The notes: generated by a model not told the origin, from the letters alone. A stretch of 31,341 nucleotides of DNA from Pelargonium nanum (GCA_036897485.1 JAYMTF010000708.1:1-31341), one strand, 5' to 3'; counted from the first letter of the stretch, positions 10,848 through 23,067 are shown. Program-made: numbers and translations.

Positions 10848-12611
10848 ACATCCTGTTGGTTTGCTTATTTGTTTCTGTTTTTCTTTTTCCTGAGATTCTG
10901 TGTACTGTTAATATTTTTGTTTTTATTATCCTTCAAAACATTTTATCATGTACCTCACATGCATTTTTGTACAATTTATTTTACATAAAAGATATAATTG
11001 GTATTTTCTATATAATTATTTTTTTCCAAAATAAATATAAATATCTAATTGAAGACATTTTCATATTTATCATGATAAATAAGACATATATTTTTAAAAA
11101 ATGCAAATTAAATATATTTCTCTTAAATTTAGACATTTATTGTTTTTTAACCTTTTTTTAAAAAAAAATTGAGTGATAATTTACAATAAAATAAAAGATC
11201 TAAAAAACAAAAGTGAAACATTTCCAATGGATTTTTTTTTTTGCATTACCATTTAATTGAACTGTTGAAAATACTCCACTGGAGAAAGATTTGCAAGAAT
11301 TATTATTGATGTGCTTTGCAATTACTAGGATTTATGCCTGTTTTTATGATAACAACATTTCCCATAATGGCAAATCTGGTAGGTACCAATTAATTGGCTG
11401 TTCATTAATTCTTTATTGGGTCTCTTCTGATGATGACTTGAGAAAATTCAAGAAACATTATCATATTGTATATCTGTAATGGAACCATCAACAAAATTTA
11501 CACATACCCTTAAATGCATCCTCTAACCTAACAACTAAAATAATTGCCCCCATAAGTTTTGTTGTTCCCATTCATTAAACAAGTAAGGGCAATATAGTCC
11601 ATTCAATCCTCTTTCATTTTGTTTCAAATATAAAATTCAAAAAATATATATCTAGGTGAGGAGAGTAATGGTTCTTTTATGAAATAATTTGTTTTTAACG
11701 AAGCAATATTCAAATTGGACCATCAATCAGTTTCAAAAAAAAAAAATCATTAGATTACTCTAAATAGTATGTTTAATGCATTTTTTATAAATATGATACA
11801 TGTATGAACAATAAGGGGAGATCATTCAAAACATAGGTTTGAACTTGTATAGATTTTGTTGATGGGTACATGTGCAATGGTCCTAGGTGAAAGCTTTAAG
11901 ACACTAGGAGCTCAACATCTCAATTAATGTTGTATTAATCAATTTTATCAACAGAGAATTAATTTTTTAACATATTAATTTCCTTGAAATTTGTAATTAT
12001 TATCCAAAATCAAATCATAAAGTGACACTAATCACATTTCTTAGTCAACTATTGGAAAGAATGAGAAGGAGGCTTGGAATGTGGTGATCTGGTTGGAGTC
12101 ATAGGATCAGATTTCGAGTTTTTTTAGCAAATTAGATGGTAGACCCGGCGGTTGTGAGGCGCGGTTGGCATAACCCTCCTCATGCTCGCCTTAAACTTCA
12201 AGTGTAATCGATGTTAGTGGTTCGTGGTCTTCAGGCTAAAGATGATGATTCCAATACTTCAACTTGATTATTCGGGATGATGAGGGCAATTTCAATGCAT
12301 TCAGTTTGATTATTCATAATGTTTTAGTCATGATGACTCAGTTTGGTAGTATCAATTTTTTTTGTTTTTTGTTCATCTATGAATCGAGTGACCCACAAGT
12401 TAGTATAGTTTTCAGTCGCTTTGTCAAGCTTGTATGGATGAATTGGTCTTCAAGCTCCCATATTTATATCATCTTTGTTATCGTTAGATATTTGAAATAA
12501 TAAATTATTAATTTTATGCGTTAAAAAGAATTACATTTCTTAGTTCAAAATATTGGACATTGAGATGATAAATATAAAAGAAACAAAAAAAAAGTCGAAA
12601 CATATTGAACT

Positions 12612-12667
12612 AAACGGTTTAAGCGCTATGAATTTTCTTTGAGCTCTCAGGTTCGAACCTCTTCCCG
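12612..12667 (+). repeat. tRNA-like SINE relic, copy 1
   Basis: An A-box-like stretch (TAAACGGTTTAAGCG) is followed about 25 bases later by a B-box-like GGTTCGAACC, as in Ser/Leu-type tRNAs. No cloverleaf can be folded. The ~55-bp head is clearly similar to the one at 29119–29172, so it is probably the 5' end of a tRNA-derived SINE. Confidence 0.45.
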
Positions 12668-13014
12668 ACGAACAAAAAATAGCATACATTGTGGTGGCGA
12701 GAAATGACGAAATTGCCCTCAATGAGGACAACACTCGCTAAGCGAGCTGTGACCCAGTGACTTTGCTTTGCATTTGATACGTCCACACCACCTAACGAGA
12801 ATCTGGAAAAAAAGGAAGCCTATTAATATTATTAAATTATATACCATTTAATAAAATTAATATTGTAATTGCATTTTCGCCGCGTGAGTACGGAATCAAA
12901 GATTCCCAAGACAAACTCACCGAGTCATGGGCGAGTCACACCGACCCAAATACGCGACGACCCGACTTCGAAACAACCGAATCTTCTCCTCTCGTCCTGA
13001 ATCTCAAACTTTCC

Positions 13015-13024
13015 ATTTATAAAC
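13015..13024 (+). promoter_or_regulatory. TATA box of the HHO-type gene
   Basis: ATTTATAAAC lies about 115 bases before the start codon, downstream of a GC-rich stretch. Transcription would start near 13045–13055, giving a leader of about 80 bases. Confidence 0.55.
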
Positions 13025-13066
13025 AGCCGCACAGAGTCCCCTGTTTTTGTGTACATCTTGTGGGCA

Positions 13067-13105
13067 ATGCTTTTGCTACACAATAACAAGAAGAAGATAC
13101 AATAG
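13067..13105 (+). other. Upstream ORF (12 codons) in the HHO leader
   Basis: An ATG at 13067 opens a 12-codon frame ending in TAG at 13103–13105, 26 bases before the main ATG. It lies downstream of the predicted transcription start. Its start context is moderate (G at −3, C at +4). It could lower translation of the main frame or be bypassed by leaky scanning. Confidence 0.5.
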
Positions 13106-13131
13106 AGAGAACCTGAAACAGAGCAATAGCT

Positions 13132-14810
13132 ATGGAGCTGAGCTTGGATTTGTGCTTGGCCTATGTTCCCAAGACCATCTCCGAATTGCTCCGGGAGCTT
13201 TCTGGGATTCGAGACAGTTCTGATAAAATGGTGAAGCTCGAAGATTATGTCAACAGATTGGAAGACGAGATGAGGAAGATCGATGCTTTCAAACGAGAAC
13301 TCCCTCTGTGCATGCTTCTGTTGAACGACGGTCGGTTCTGTTTTCTGTGTTTTTGTTTATCATATAAATCTGATTCTTGTGAAATTCGAAATGGGTTTTC
13401 TGAAAAATTGTTTTTTTTTTTCTGGGTTTGTGCAGCTATAGGGAGGTTGAAGGAGGAGGCAATGCAGTGTACGGACTCGCGAGATCGAGCTGTAATGGAG
13501 GAATTTTTACCGTTGAAGGAGAAGGATTGTGTCGAGAAGAAGAATTGGATGAGTTCTGCTCAGCTCTGGGGACGCACCGATAGTAGCTGCGAAAACAAGG
13601 AACAAAGGCCTTCACCCCCAGAGCGGAAACTTGGTTTTTTTTTTTTTTTTTTTTTTTGTGAATTTTGGTTCTGCTATAGTAAATAAAAAAGGATTTTTTT
13701 TGGGAATCTGAGTTTTTTTGGGGGGTTTGGTGATGGCAGAGGAGCGAAGACGAGAACGGGTCTGCAACAGAGAAACCGATTCGATTATGTAATTATCGAA
13801 ACATAGGAGTTGGAGCTTTTGTGCCGTTCAAGGCACCGTTGAACGAAGACAAGGATGTGTCGCAGGTTTCTGGGCTTTGTCTGGCCACTCCAATGCCGGA
13901 ATTGGTCTCTTTCACTGACAAATCGAAGAGCGGTGGCGGTGGAAGAGCTGGCTCTGGTTCGCCTGTTTTTGCCGAGAAATTGAAGCTGCAAAGCAAGCAG
14001 CAACTGGCGGCGCTGAGGAAGCAGAGGCGGTGCTGGTCGCCGGAGCTGCACCGGCGTTTTGTGGACGCTCTTCAGCAACTCGGAGGATCAAAAGGTGAGG
14101 AATTGAAAAGTCAAATCTAATTGTTCCTCTTGTGGAAAATTGGAGCATTTGGGTCAATTCTGTTGAACAAAAGTTTGAAGCTTTCTATATTTGGGATTTT
14201 ACTGTGTTGAATTGGTATTGAGAATTAGGAAAATTGAATTGGTATGCTTGAAATTCAGCCCGAATTAAGCCAAATTTCTATGAAGTTGATGTGTTTTTAG
14301 CAAAAACACTTGAATTTTACTGAATTTCACCTTGTTGTGCTTCAGTGGCTACTCCTAAACAGATCAGAGAGCTAATGCAAGTGGATGGCCTAACAAATGA
14401 TGAAGTGAAGAGCCATTTGCAGGTAACAAAAAGAGCCCTAGATAGCTTCTTTTCTGTATTGGTGGACTTGTTCATTTCTGGATAATTTATGAACAATTGT
14501 TTTGTTCCTGCAGAAATACAGACTTCACATCCGAAAGCTCCCGGGTTGTTTAACTTCTTCGGAAACAGAAAACGTCTCGTGGATGAACAAAGATCAATGT
14601 GGAGAGCACTCGGAGCCTAACAATTCTCAGTCGGGTTCTCCACAAGGGCCTCTCTTTGGAGGCACATCCGCAAAGGGTATCTCGAGCAATGGAGACTCCA
14701 GCTTGGAAGCCGAAGAAGATGAAAAATCAGAGGGCCATAGCTGGAAAGGAGGGCTTAGCAATCACAATCACAATCACAGTCACCAGGCAGCTGGAGAGGT
14801 TAATGTATAG
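13132..14810 (+). CDS. HHO5: HHO/NIGT1-family GARP (G2-like MYB) transcription factor
   Basis: Five exons: 13132–13330, 13436–13633, about 13740/13750–14094, 14346–14422 and 14514–14810. The start [16 protein letters not shown] is the family N-terminus and carries an LxLxL (EAR-like) motif. It is followed by a predicted coiled coil (about residues 20–80) and the conserved WMSSAQLW block. The single GARP DNA-binding domain lies at about 225–283 ([12 protein letters not shown], then [14 protein letters not shown]), and exon junctions split it. The C-terminus has a short His/Asn-rich tract. The protein is about 371 aa, close to Arabidopsis UIF1/HHO5. Family members are nuclear repressors in nutrient and flowering or meristem control. 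The exon 2/3 junction is uncertain: the consensus AG at 13739 puts the frame out by one base, while AG at 13749 restores it. Confidence 0.9.
13635..13657 (+). repeat. Poly-T tract of 23 T at the start of HHO intron 2
   Basis: Twenty-three consecutive T residues begin at the T of the inferred GT donor. Such a homopolymer is prone to sequencing and slippage error, and it makes an unusual donor context. Confidence 0.85.
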
Positions 14811-15870
14811 TGGTACTGATCTTCCCTGTGAATTTTGCAGACACAATATGTATGTACATTGGGAATCATCAGGATGTGAACTAGAATTACTACAGATGAT
14901 GTTATAGAGAATTGAGATTGGAGTTGATTTTGAGGCACCAATTCTTAACTGAGACAATGAGGTTTTTGCAGGTTTTACAGACATGGATTTAGTTTACTTC
15001 ACCTATTAACTTCATTTCTGACCATTTCTATGTTGTTGTAAGGATGTTTCTATGCACAATAAGCATAATGAATCTTGTAGCAAGTAACTTGATGCTCTTT
15101 TCACTTATCAAGTCCTCGACTTTCTGTATTTACGAATTGGCTTGCTTGAACACGCATCAGTTCCCATATCAGTGTTCTTGCTAATTCATGCACATTACTG
15201 AGAATCAGTTTGTATTGTCTTCATCATCATCTTTAGCACTTTCAAATATGCCTTGTGCTTGCTTTTGAGTTTTCATAGAAGCACTCATGGGTTTTCTTTT
15301 TCATTGAAACTCATACATGGAAGTGATGGTTTTGGATGTTGAAAAAGATGCCAAGCTAGTCTAGTCTCTCATTAAACTTTCTGGACAAGCTCTCCTGAAA
15401 GATTCACAAGCTGGGGGGACCAAAACTTGAGGGCTTCACAGCAAAACATGCACATGTTTTTGAGTATGTTTATCAAAAATCCAATCTTGATGAACCTGTC
15501 ACATTCTGAGACCCATGATTGAATGTGATTTTGGTTCAAACCCAGATTTTAGAATCAAAACAAGATAAGAAACTGGAATGATTGTGTAAAACAAATGAGG
15601 TGTGAGCATGGCATATGCATATAGGATGAGAAGAGAGAGACATGATTGAAAACAAGGGCTTATCAGTTCAATTGGGTGATTTGTGAAACAAGATGACACA
15701 GCTCTTTAGATTTTTTACCACTAGCCTCCCATCAACAAGAAATGGTCCCCAATGCAATGCTCCATCTATAAAAAAGACAATTACGTGCCCACCACAAAAC
15801 TGTCACACTCATCTTATCTCACTTTTTTTGTGCCCATCCCATGCTATTTTGAGAAAGAAAAAGAATCCAT
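14811..15870. other. Intergenic: HHO 3' region
   Basis: This contains the 3' UTR of the HHO-type gene and spacer before the Misato promoter. I see no further gene; the reading frames present are short and without domain motifs. Confidence 0.6.
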
Positions 15871-15871
15871 C

Positions 15872-16003
15872 TGGGCTCTTAAGGAGATGGGCTTCATCAG
15901 CCCAATAAGCTTCTATACTCTTACTTCGGTTTTTGGGCTCAACTTTTATGGGCCAAATCCAGTTTAAATAACATGTATATGGACCAAGCCCAAAACTTGG
16001 GCC
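15872..16003 (+). promoter_or_regulatory. Site II (TGGGCY) cluster in the Misato promoter
   Basis: TGGGCT/TGGGCC or the complement AGCCCA occurs at 15872, 15888, 15899, 15934, 15949, 15987 and 15998: seven copies in about 130 bases. Such clusters are bound by TCP factors and mark plant housekeeping and growth-linked genes. They end about 370 bases before the Misato start codon. The element definition is established; regulation of this gene is inferred. Confidence 0.6.
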
Positions 16004-16374
16004 CAATCCATTAGAAATCTAAAAACCAAATCACCACCTCAACTTTTGCACTTATCAGTTTTGATCTCCAGCCACCCCAAACCAAAACTTCCACAATTTC
16101 AGTTTTGTTTTCTGGTCGGAGACCCGGCCGATTCGGTTGACCCGGTAACCCGGATCCGCCACCGGTTCATCTCCTGATCCGGTTTTTAAAAAACTTTGGT
16201 TTTCTTCTAGTTTAGTCTCTTCTCCACTGCCCCAATTGCTTCATTCGCTTTGGGTGTTTTTCCACAACTCTTAAACCTCACTGGCAAGTACTGAACTCCA
16301 CTTTGCTCTTCTTGGTTATAGTTTTTACTCTTTATTTATTTCTGGCTGTTAAAAATTAGTTCTTGACAGGAATT

Positions 16375-19300
16375 ATGAGGGAAATTGTGAGCATCCAGAC
16401 AGGAGGATTTGCTAATTTCATTGGCTCTCACTTCTGGAACTTTCAGGTTTAGACCTATATTCCTTTTGATTGTTACTGATTTTGAGTACAGGCAAGGTGG
16501 TTCTGATATTATCTAAAAGGGGCATTAATTTATCAAAAAAATGTAATTTTTTGTAGTTACTCAATCTGGGTTTATGTTCACTTGATACATGGGTTTCATG
16601 TGAGTGGTTTCTGGTTCACTTCTATGGTGGTTGATACCCTTGTTTGTGTACTCACTTATTTACAAAATTTACTAGTATTGGGTTAGGTTATGTCTACATT
16701 TCACTTTTAGGTTCCAATTTCACGGTTTCTTTCATGTGTGCTCGGGTTTCTTTCAATCATTTGATGTATTGTTGGAAGTGTTTTTTGACATGATTTCTTG
16801 TTTCATTTGCTTTCTGTTGAAGGATGAGTTACTTGGGCTGGCTGCAGACCCAGATGGTGATCCAGTCTTCTGGAAACAATGTCTTAATATGGATGTGCTC
16901 TACCGTACTGGTGAGACACAACAGGTTGAACCTTTATGACACCAAACTCATTGCTCGTAGATTTTATGCAAATAGTTTTAAAGGTTGTTGTCGCTTGGAA
17001 ACGTAATACGGATTGAGGTGTTTTGCCTGTTTAAATTATCCATCGATATTTTGTTCTTAGATGGAAACCTTGAAATTATCACAATTATGTTGATTTCAAA
17101 GAAAGTAGCACATACTTTTCGAGCATGATTATTATGTTTAAGATTATTTGTGTCATATTTGTGTTTGTGATGTACCATTATGTTAGTTGTGGCACATAAT
17201 GATTGAATATACTGACTCATATAGCTAGCAAGCCATTTAATCATTTCTAGCTCTACGCATTTGATTTCTTTTAGTGGCTTTCAGTGATTGAATATATCTT
17301 ACTCATTTAGCTAGCAAGCCATTTAATCATTTCTGGCTCTACATATTTGATTTCATTTAGTGGTTTATTTCATAAGTTAAGACGATATCTTTCTTTGACT
17401 TCATGTCATGCTAGCCTTTTACAATTTTCAACTCAAACAACCAGCTTCAATCACGTTTTACTCGTAGAGTTCTTACTTAGAGCTACTCTGCTAACGTCTT
17501 ATCCATGTGCAGGGAGCCCCTACATATACTCCTCGCCTGCTTTCAATAGACTTTCAAGGTACTTCATTTATATTATATGCTGAGAGTGTTTGATTTTGTT
17601 CCATTTCTACTTTAGACAAGGGGGTTATCTGATTTTTATTCAAAATGATGCAGGCATGATAGTTACTCTGTGCTTGTTTCTCTTAAAACACTGGTAAATG
17701 AGTTCTAAAAGTTTGAAAGTTGAAACTAAGGATACTTTTTGTTTTTTTTTTTGAAGCACAGAGAGATTTAGCTGTATACTCATAATGACTATTTGCTACC
17801 TTTTGTATATGCATTCAGTTTACAAATCTACCTATCAAGTATCTAGATGTCTGAATTAGAAAATGAATAATACTGAATACATACTTGTAGCGGATTAGCA
17901 TTTCATCACCGTTGTTGGACAAAAGCTAATGTTAGTATTTGACCTTGTTTAAGTATCCAGTTTTATCAAGTTTCTTAGCACTTGGTGATAATAGTTACTG
18001 CATCTCTTTCCCGTGACATTGTGTTGAGGTTTATTTATTTGCAGGTTCACTTGGTTCCATGAGTTCAAATGGCACCTTGTACAATGACATATCAGCTGGA
18101 CCATCAGATGTTATCACATGGTGAGTTTTATACTTTATTTAATTTGATTGCAACATTCATTCATATATCTATCATGGACCTGTTTATCACTAAGGGAGGG
18201 AAAGGTGTTCCCTCCGGACAACTAGTTCGTTTTCTTCTTCATTTAGAAAAATTAACAATTATCTAGTATGTAAAGTGAAAAGTACTGGGTCATAAAGGCC
18301 GTGTATAAGAATTAAGTTATGTTTGGCCGTGCATGGAAAAGTCCTATGGTGGATGTTGCAGGAGAGATTGCGTACTGTGACTAGGAGGAAACTAGTTTAT
18401 TTTTACTCAAAGTAAGTTATATGAGTTGGACAAAGTTTATGTTGAATTTAACCTAGTATCTAGCTATTTGCTTCTTGCTTATCTAAGCTTTGAAAAGAAC
18501 AATCTTAATTCATTCTTGCATACTCCCACATGTGTTATCTTAGTCTTTTTGTTTTGTCTTTTAAATATTCTAATGTCTATAGACAAATGTGCAGGGCCGG
18601 TAATGTTTCTACTCAAGCATCTGAACCTCAGAAGAGGAATTTGTTTCTGAAAAGATTGTACGAGGAAGAACGGGATAATTTGACTATGACAAATGGTGAC
18701 AAGAGTGGGAAAAATGATTTGAAACAAGAAATATCAGATAAGGATGTAGTTGAATGTTTAGATACCGGCGTTCAATATTGGACCGACTTTTCAAAAGCTC
18801 ACTATCATCCCCAGAGTTTATATGAATTAAGTGGATTATGGACGGATACTAATGATTTTGACAATTATGGAATTGGACGGGATGCCTTTACTGAGGGATT
18901 ACGGGGAGAGGAAATTACTGAGAGGCTTCGTTATTTTGTAGAAGAATGTGACCATATTCAGGTATATTTGTAAGGAAAACCTCTACCTTGGGCATGAGAA
19001 AAATTCATAGGTGTATTCTTTAAGAATGCCAAAAAAAGCTTTTGCTGGGATAGTTTTCATAGAACTCTCTTGTTCAGTCAATGCAATCCTTTGCTTTATC
19101 CTTGTTACTGATTTGAATATATATATTTCTTGACAGGGTTTCCAATTCACTGTTGATGACTCAGGAGGTTTCTCAGCTTTGGCTGCAGATTTTCTGGAGA
19201 ATATTGCAGATGAATACACAAATACTCCAGTATTGCTCTATGCTGTCCGGGGTCCAGATTCTTACACGAACCCCAAAAGCCGGAAACAGAAAATATCCCG

Positions 19301-20750
19301 GGATGTTCATGATGCAGTTTCATTTGCAAGATTGTCATCCTTCTGTAAATTGATTGTGCCAATTGGTTTACCCTCCTTGAGTAGAAGTAAGTAATGATGT
19401 ACTTCAGATGACTCGTCAACCTTTGTACGAATTGCACTTTAACATTATTTTCAGGATAAAAACATCTTCCAAAACCCAGTTCCTTTTTACTTCAATCAGG
19501 TTGAGTTCTGAAATCACATGTAGTTTGTCGATATATCAATATTGTCTGTTTTCTTATGATGCATGACAAGTCATCCAGTGTTGGCATATGTTTAAATGTG
19601 GATGGGCAGGCTGTACATATCGTGTTAATTCAGTTGCGTCTTTACCTAAAGTATATCTTAATGGATTTGCTGGTTTTCATTGATTTTTGAAGGTCAAGCC
19701 TCTAAGTTTCTCCGGGTTCAAGATGAAAGCCCTTATCACTGTAGTGCTATATATGCTGCAGCACTACACTCCATCAGCCTCCCTTTCCGAATGGAACTTC
19801 CTGGGCCCAGTGGAGATTCATCATGTGTTTCTGGTGCTATTGATGTCAACGGGTTTGTAAACATGTTAGCAGGGCAAGATAGGCAGAACATAGTGTCTAT
19901 TCTGGATGTTGCAATGCCAGCACCTTCATTGACTGGTATTTGCTTGAATGTTCGTTCTCTTTGTTTCCTCTTATTTGTAACAAGTTTCATTGACTATGAA
20001 CCATTTGAATCAGGACAACAATTAGAGCAAACATTGCTAAGAAATTTGCAGACATTGACACCAGAGGTAAAGGAAAATGCTGAAGATTTTCTAGCAGTAG
20101 AGTCCATGACCATTCATGGGGCCCTCGGATCAGGTACACTTTTAGTACATGTAGCGAGAAGGGGCTTAAAATACTGTTTGACCTCATGAACCACTTATAC
20201 AAGTTCACTTCACTCGATCACCTTGTCTAATCAATTACTGAATTTGAATGTTTTCTGCTATGCTTTTCAAAGAGTTCACGCATTTTTTTTATCTTCAGGT
20301 TCTCGTCAGGCTTCAGTTTGTGAAGTAAAGGACGCAGTTGTCGCAGCATATCAACAAGCAACAACGAGGCCAAGGTTTTGTCACGTATCAGCAGCTCTAT
20401 GCCCCCTCCCGATACCCTTGCCTTTTCCTTCAATCTTCGGGAACCTCGTTGGTCAGCATGGTGAGCTACTGAGCAGCCCGATCGTAGATTCACCCTCGAG
20501 AGGATCACTTGACGTCCATTCCATTCCAATGGCAGCTAGACTACGTTCCAGCAGTGCTATCCTACCATTTCTGGAGCATAGGTTGGGAAATCTGCGTCGG
20601 CTTGGTATCGAGCGAGGAGCGCCTGCAAGCGAACTACTTAGAAGCTGGGGGTTTGCAAGGGATGAATTAGAAGACATGGGAGAGATGCTATCTAAAATGG
20701 TCAAGGTTTTGGATCCAGCTCGGTTTCATGACGACTCAGATTCGGATTAA
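16375..20750 (+). CDS. Misato/DML1-like tubulin-related protein
   Basis: Nine exons give 575 aa: 16375–16446, 16823–16924, 17513–17558, 18045–18120, 18595–18961, 19137–19386, 19693–19935, 20014–20133 and 20299–20750. All introns are GT–AG and phases agree. The N-terminus MREIVSIQTGGFANFIGSHF mirrors the tubulin T1 nucleotide-loop region. DELLGLAADPDGDPVFW and LYRTGETQQGAPTYTPRLL follow, as in the Misato segment II family. DDSGGFSAL (about 228–236) sits where tubulins have the glycine-rich T4 loop. The C-terminus is acidic (HDDSDSD). Animal and yeast homologues act in mitochondrial distribution and spindle or tubulin-chaperone functions; the plant role is less clear. A small 5'-UTR intron (16288–16369) is likely, with its acceptor just before the ATG. 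Arabidopsis At4g37190 is the apparent counterpart. Confidence 0.92.
17201..17366. repeat. Tandem duplication (~85-bp period) in Misato intron 2
   Basis: A unit beginning GATTGAATATA starts at 17201 and again at 17286. Both contain AGCTAGCAAGCCATTTAATC identically, then TTTCTRGCTCTAC and TTTAGTGG. The copies differ by a handful of substitutions, suggesting a fairly recent local duplication. It lies inside the 588-bp second intron and does not touch a splice site. Confidence 0.85.
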
Positions 20751-23067
20751 GTTAAAATTGTGGAACAATGTACTACAAAATTTTGCATAATATATACTAC
20801 ACATTGGTCACAATATGAAAAAGGAAATGTAAGACTATTATGTTTAAGTGGCGATTTTGCAAGTTTGAGCTTCAGCTATTTCCTAACTGGTTCTTGTGGT
20901 GTTGTGAAATTTTGTATATGGGGTCATAATGAGACAATATAAGTAGTTGTAGTTGCACAAAGAGAAGGCCTATGTGCAAACGATATATACAATAAAAAAA
21001 ATGAGTGACACAGATAAGCAATTTGAATTCATGAGCGTCTAAAATAGACTTGAACGTAACTCGAGCTACACTTTTACAAGTACAGTTGCATAAAATCGAT
21101 CTTCAAATTTGGCATATCAACATTTGCTCATTTTGTACATAAAACTCAAATCCAAACCAAAATTCACATCCACAGTACAATTTGGAATAGGTTTGAATTA
21201 GACATTTCCAACTCAAGTCAAATCCGACCAAAAACTTGATTTGCCAACTTTAGATTATTGTTATATTTTTTATTATCTTCACTGAGACTTGATATTCTAT
21301 TTGTATGTGATCTAAACAGATTTTATCTTTATTTGTATATCACTTACTACATAGTTTCCTTTGATCAAATATGATCCTTTTATTATTTTGAACCATATCT
21401 CGATCTCCATAAAACAAGAAGTCAAATAACTAAAACAATATTCTAATAAAAACTAGTCCTGCAATTAAACAATAAAAACATTTTAAAAAACTATTATTAA
21501 GCTACTACCGTGCTGCAATATAGTAATTAATGATCATGCACATGCATGGTTATCATAGTAATAAATATTCCAAGAAAGTACATAAATTAACATATTTGAT
21601 ATTAGGCTTAATATGAATCATCTACTCAACTTGTTCTTAAACAAGCTTTTATAATCTTAATCAAGAAGTACAAATAAACATAATATAGCTTTAAAAAGAG
21701 CTAGAGTAAAGAATACTTCACATAATATAGTCAAGTATATATATTAGTTTCTTATTAGATTGGAGTGGCAATAACTCAAGTTGAAAATTGTTAATTACTA
21801 GCTATAAATGACAAAAAGGATTTAAGCAGTTTTAGCTTCCCAGATTCGGATTTACAAGTTTGTCACAAAGAAGACTACGTACTGTACTTCAATTATCAAA
21901 ACGAGCAATGCAATGCCAATGCAGATCCTAAATAGTTTAACTGTTACTCCCAAGAAAGTCTTCTTCGAATCCCATAAACAATGCCGACTTTCAGATCTCA
22001 CAAGGCGTTGCCATTAAAACTATGGCTCCTCTCTGTTCACAGTGTATAAGGCATAAATGAGCTGCACAAAGGGTTTTCACAGCTGTAAAGATTGTTCTAA
22101 AAATTTGCAATGGAAATGTAATTAGGCAATGGCTGTTTATAAAAACCAGCAGCAACCGATAAGCTATTTCATATATACTATACGGGTTTGAATTTTATAG
22201 TCAACAAAAGGGTATTAGGTTATCTGCTTATACAATTCAAACTTTGCACATGTACAGTACCCTAGTTGTGACTTGCGTTCACACAATCACACGTCACGAG
22301 AATTAAATAGCAGAACCCGAAATGTTGAAAGAAAAAAGGAACCTGAACATGTGCGGTCAATCTCTATTAAAACAAATTTGAAAGTGCAAGATCCAAATGC
22401 ACTAGCTGCAACTCTCTAAAGATGGGTGTAAATGATTATATCTTTCATGTAAAACAAAAAAATTGTTATAGAAAACATGTAGGTATATACTATATACTGT
22501 TCTTTTTCCTGAAAATGTCTATGATTATTAGTTTTTTCTCTTTGTATGGGAGGTCATATTCCAATCATACCCCTTCAGCTACCTTATTTTTGTCCTGTCT
22601 GTAATATATCTTCCCTGAGTGCTTAACATGGTTTAGGCCAAGCAAAATTTAACATTTCACATGAGGGACTAATATTATATGTTATGCCGACAAAGTTCAG
22701 ATCAAGCTATAAGGAGGAAAAGGGGAAGAAAAAGGGAAATGATAACATGCAGGTATTTCTAATGCTGCTACATACTATATAGTTTATGAACAGATGAAAA
22801 TGAAACATCCCTCTCTGTTAAAGGACAATAATTCTCTTACCCAACCCTTCTACTCTAAGCAATAGAGTAAATGTCAACTTTCCACTGCTACCAAACAATC
22901 TTGATCCAAATATGAACAAAAAAAAAAAACAAGTTTTGCACCAGCATGATCAGTAGCATCCATTAGGGCAAAGCCATCATGCAAGCCATATGAAGAAAGA
23001 AAATAGTACATACCTAAAAGGAAAAAGGTTGAACATTAAAGTGGAAGACACTGAGAGCTGTGACAGA
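20751..23067. other. Convergent intergenic region between the Misato and LBD genes
   Basis: The two genes are convergent, so this contains both 3' UTRs. No gene is supported inside it. An RY-like CATGCATG motif lies near 21541. The rest is AT-rich with no striking structure. Confidence 0.6.

Larger units (their letters stand above)
7060..12900. other. Long AT-rich intergenic region
   Basis: Nearly 6 kb between the tRNA gene and the HHO promoter holds no coding region I can support; its ORFs are short, AT-biased and lack domain motifs. Contents are an (AT)n microsatellite near 7500, two islands with CACGTG boxes (7.87–8.02 kb and 10.64–10.85 kb), and a tRNA-like SINE relic at 12.61–12.67 kb. 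Motifs such as TTCGAATAATCGAACC near 7312–7330 look like transposon debris. Confidence 0.6.

Noticed and set aside
10799-11161. 120-codon plus-strand frame rich in Ile/Phe/Tyr
   Set aside because: Composition mirrors the AT-rich DNA (long Ile/Phe/Lys runs) and no motif is visible. The protein-like hydrophobicity is an artefact.
12264-12500. Frame containing IIRDDEGNF, recalling the RNase H region of LINE-type elements
   Set aside because: Only one short motif fits; the rest is AT-driven and no reverse transcriptase or further RNase H motifs flank it. At most it is a tiny relic.
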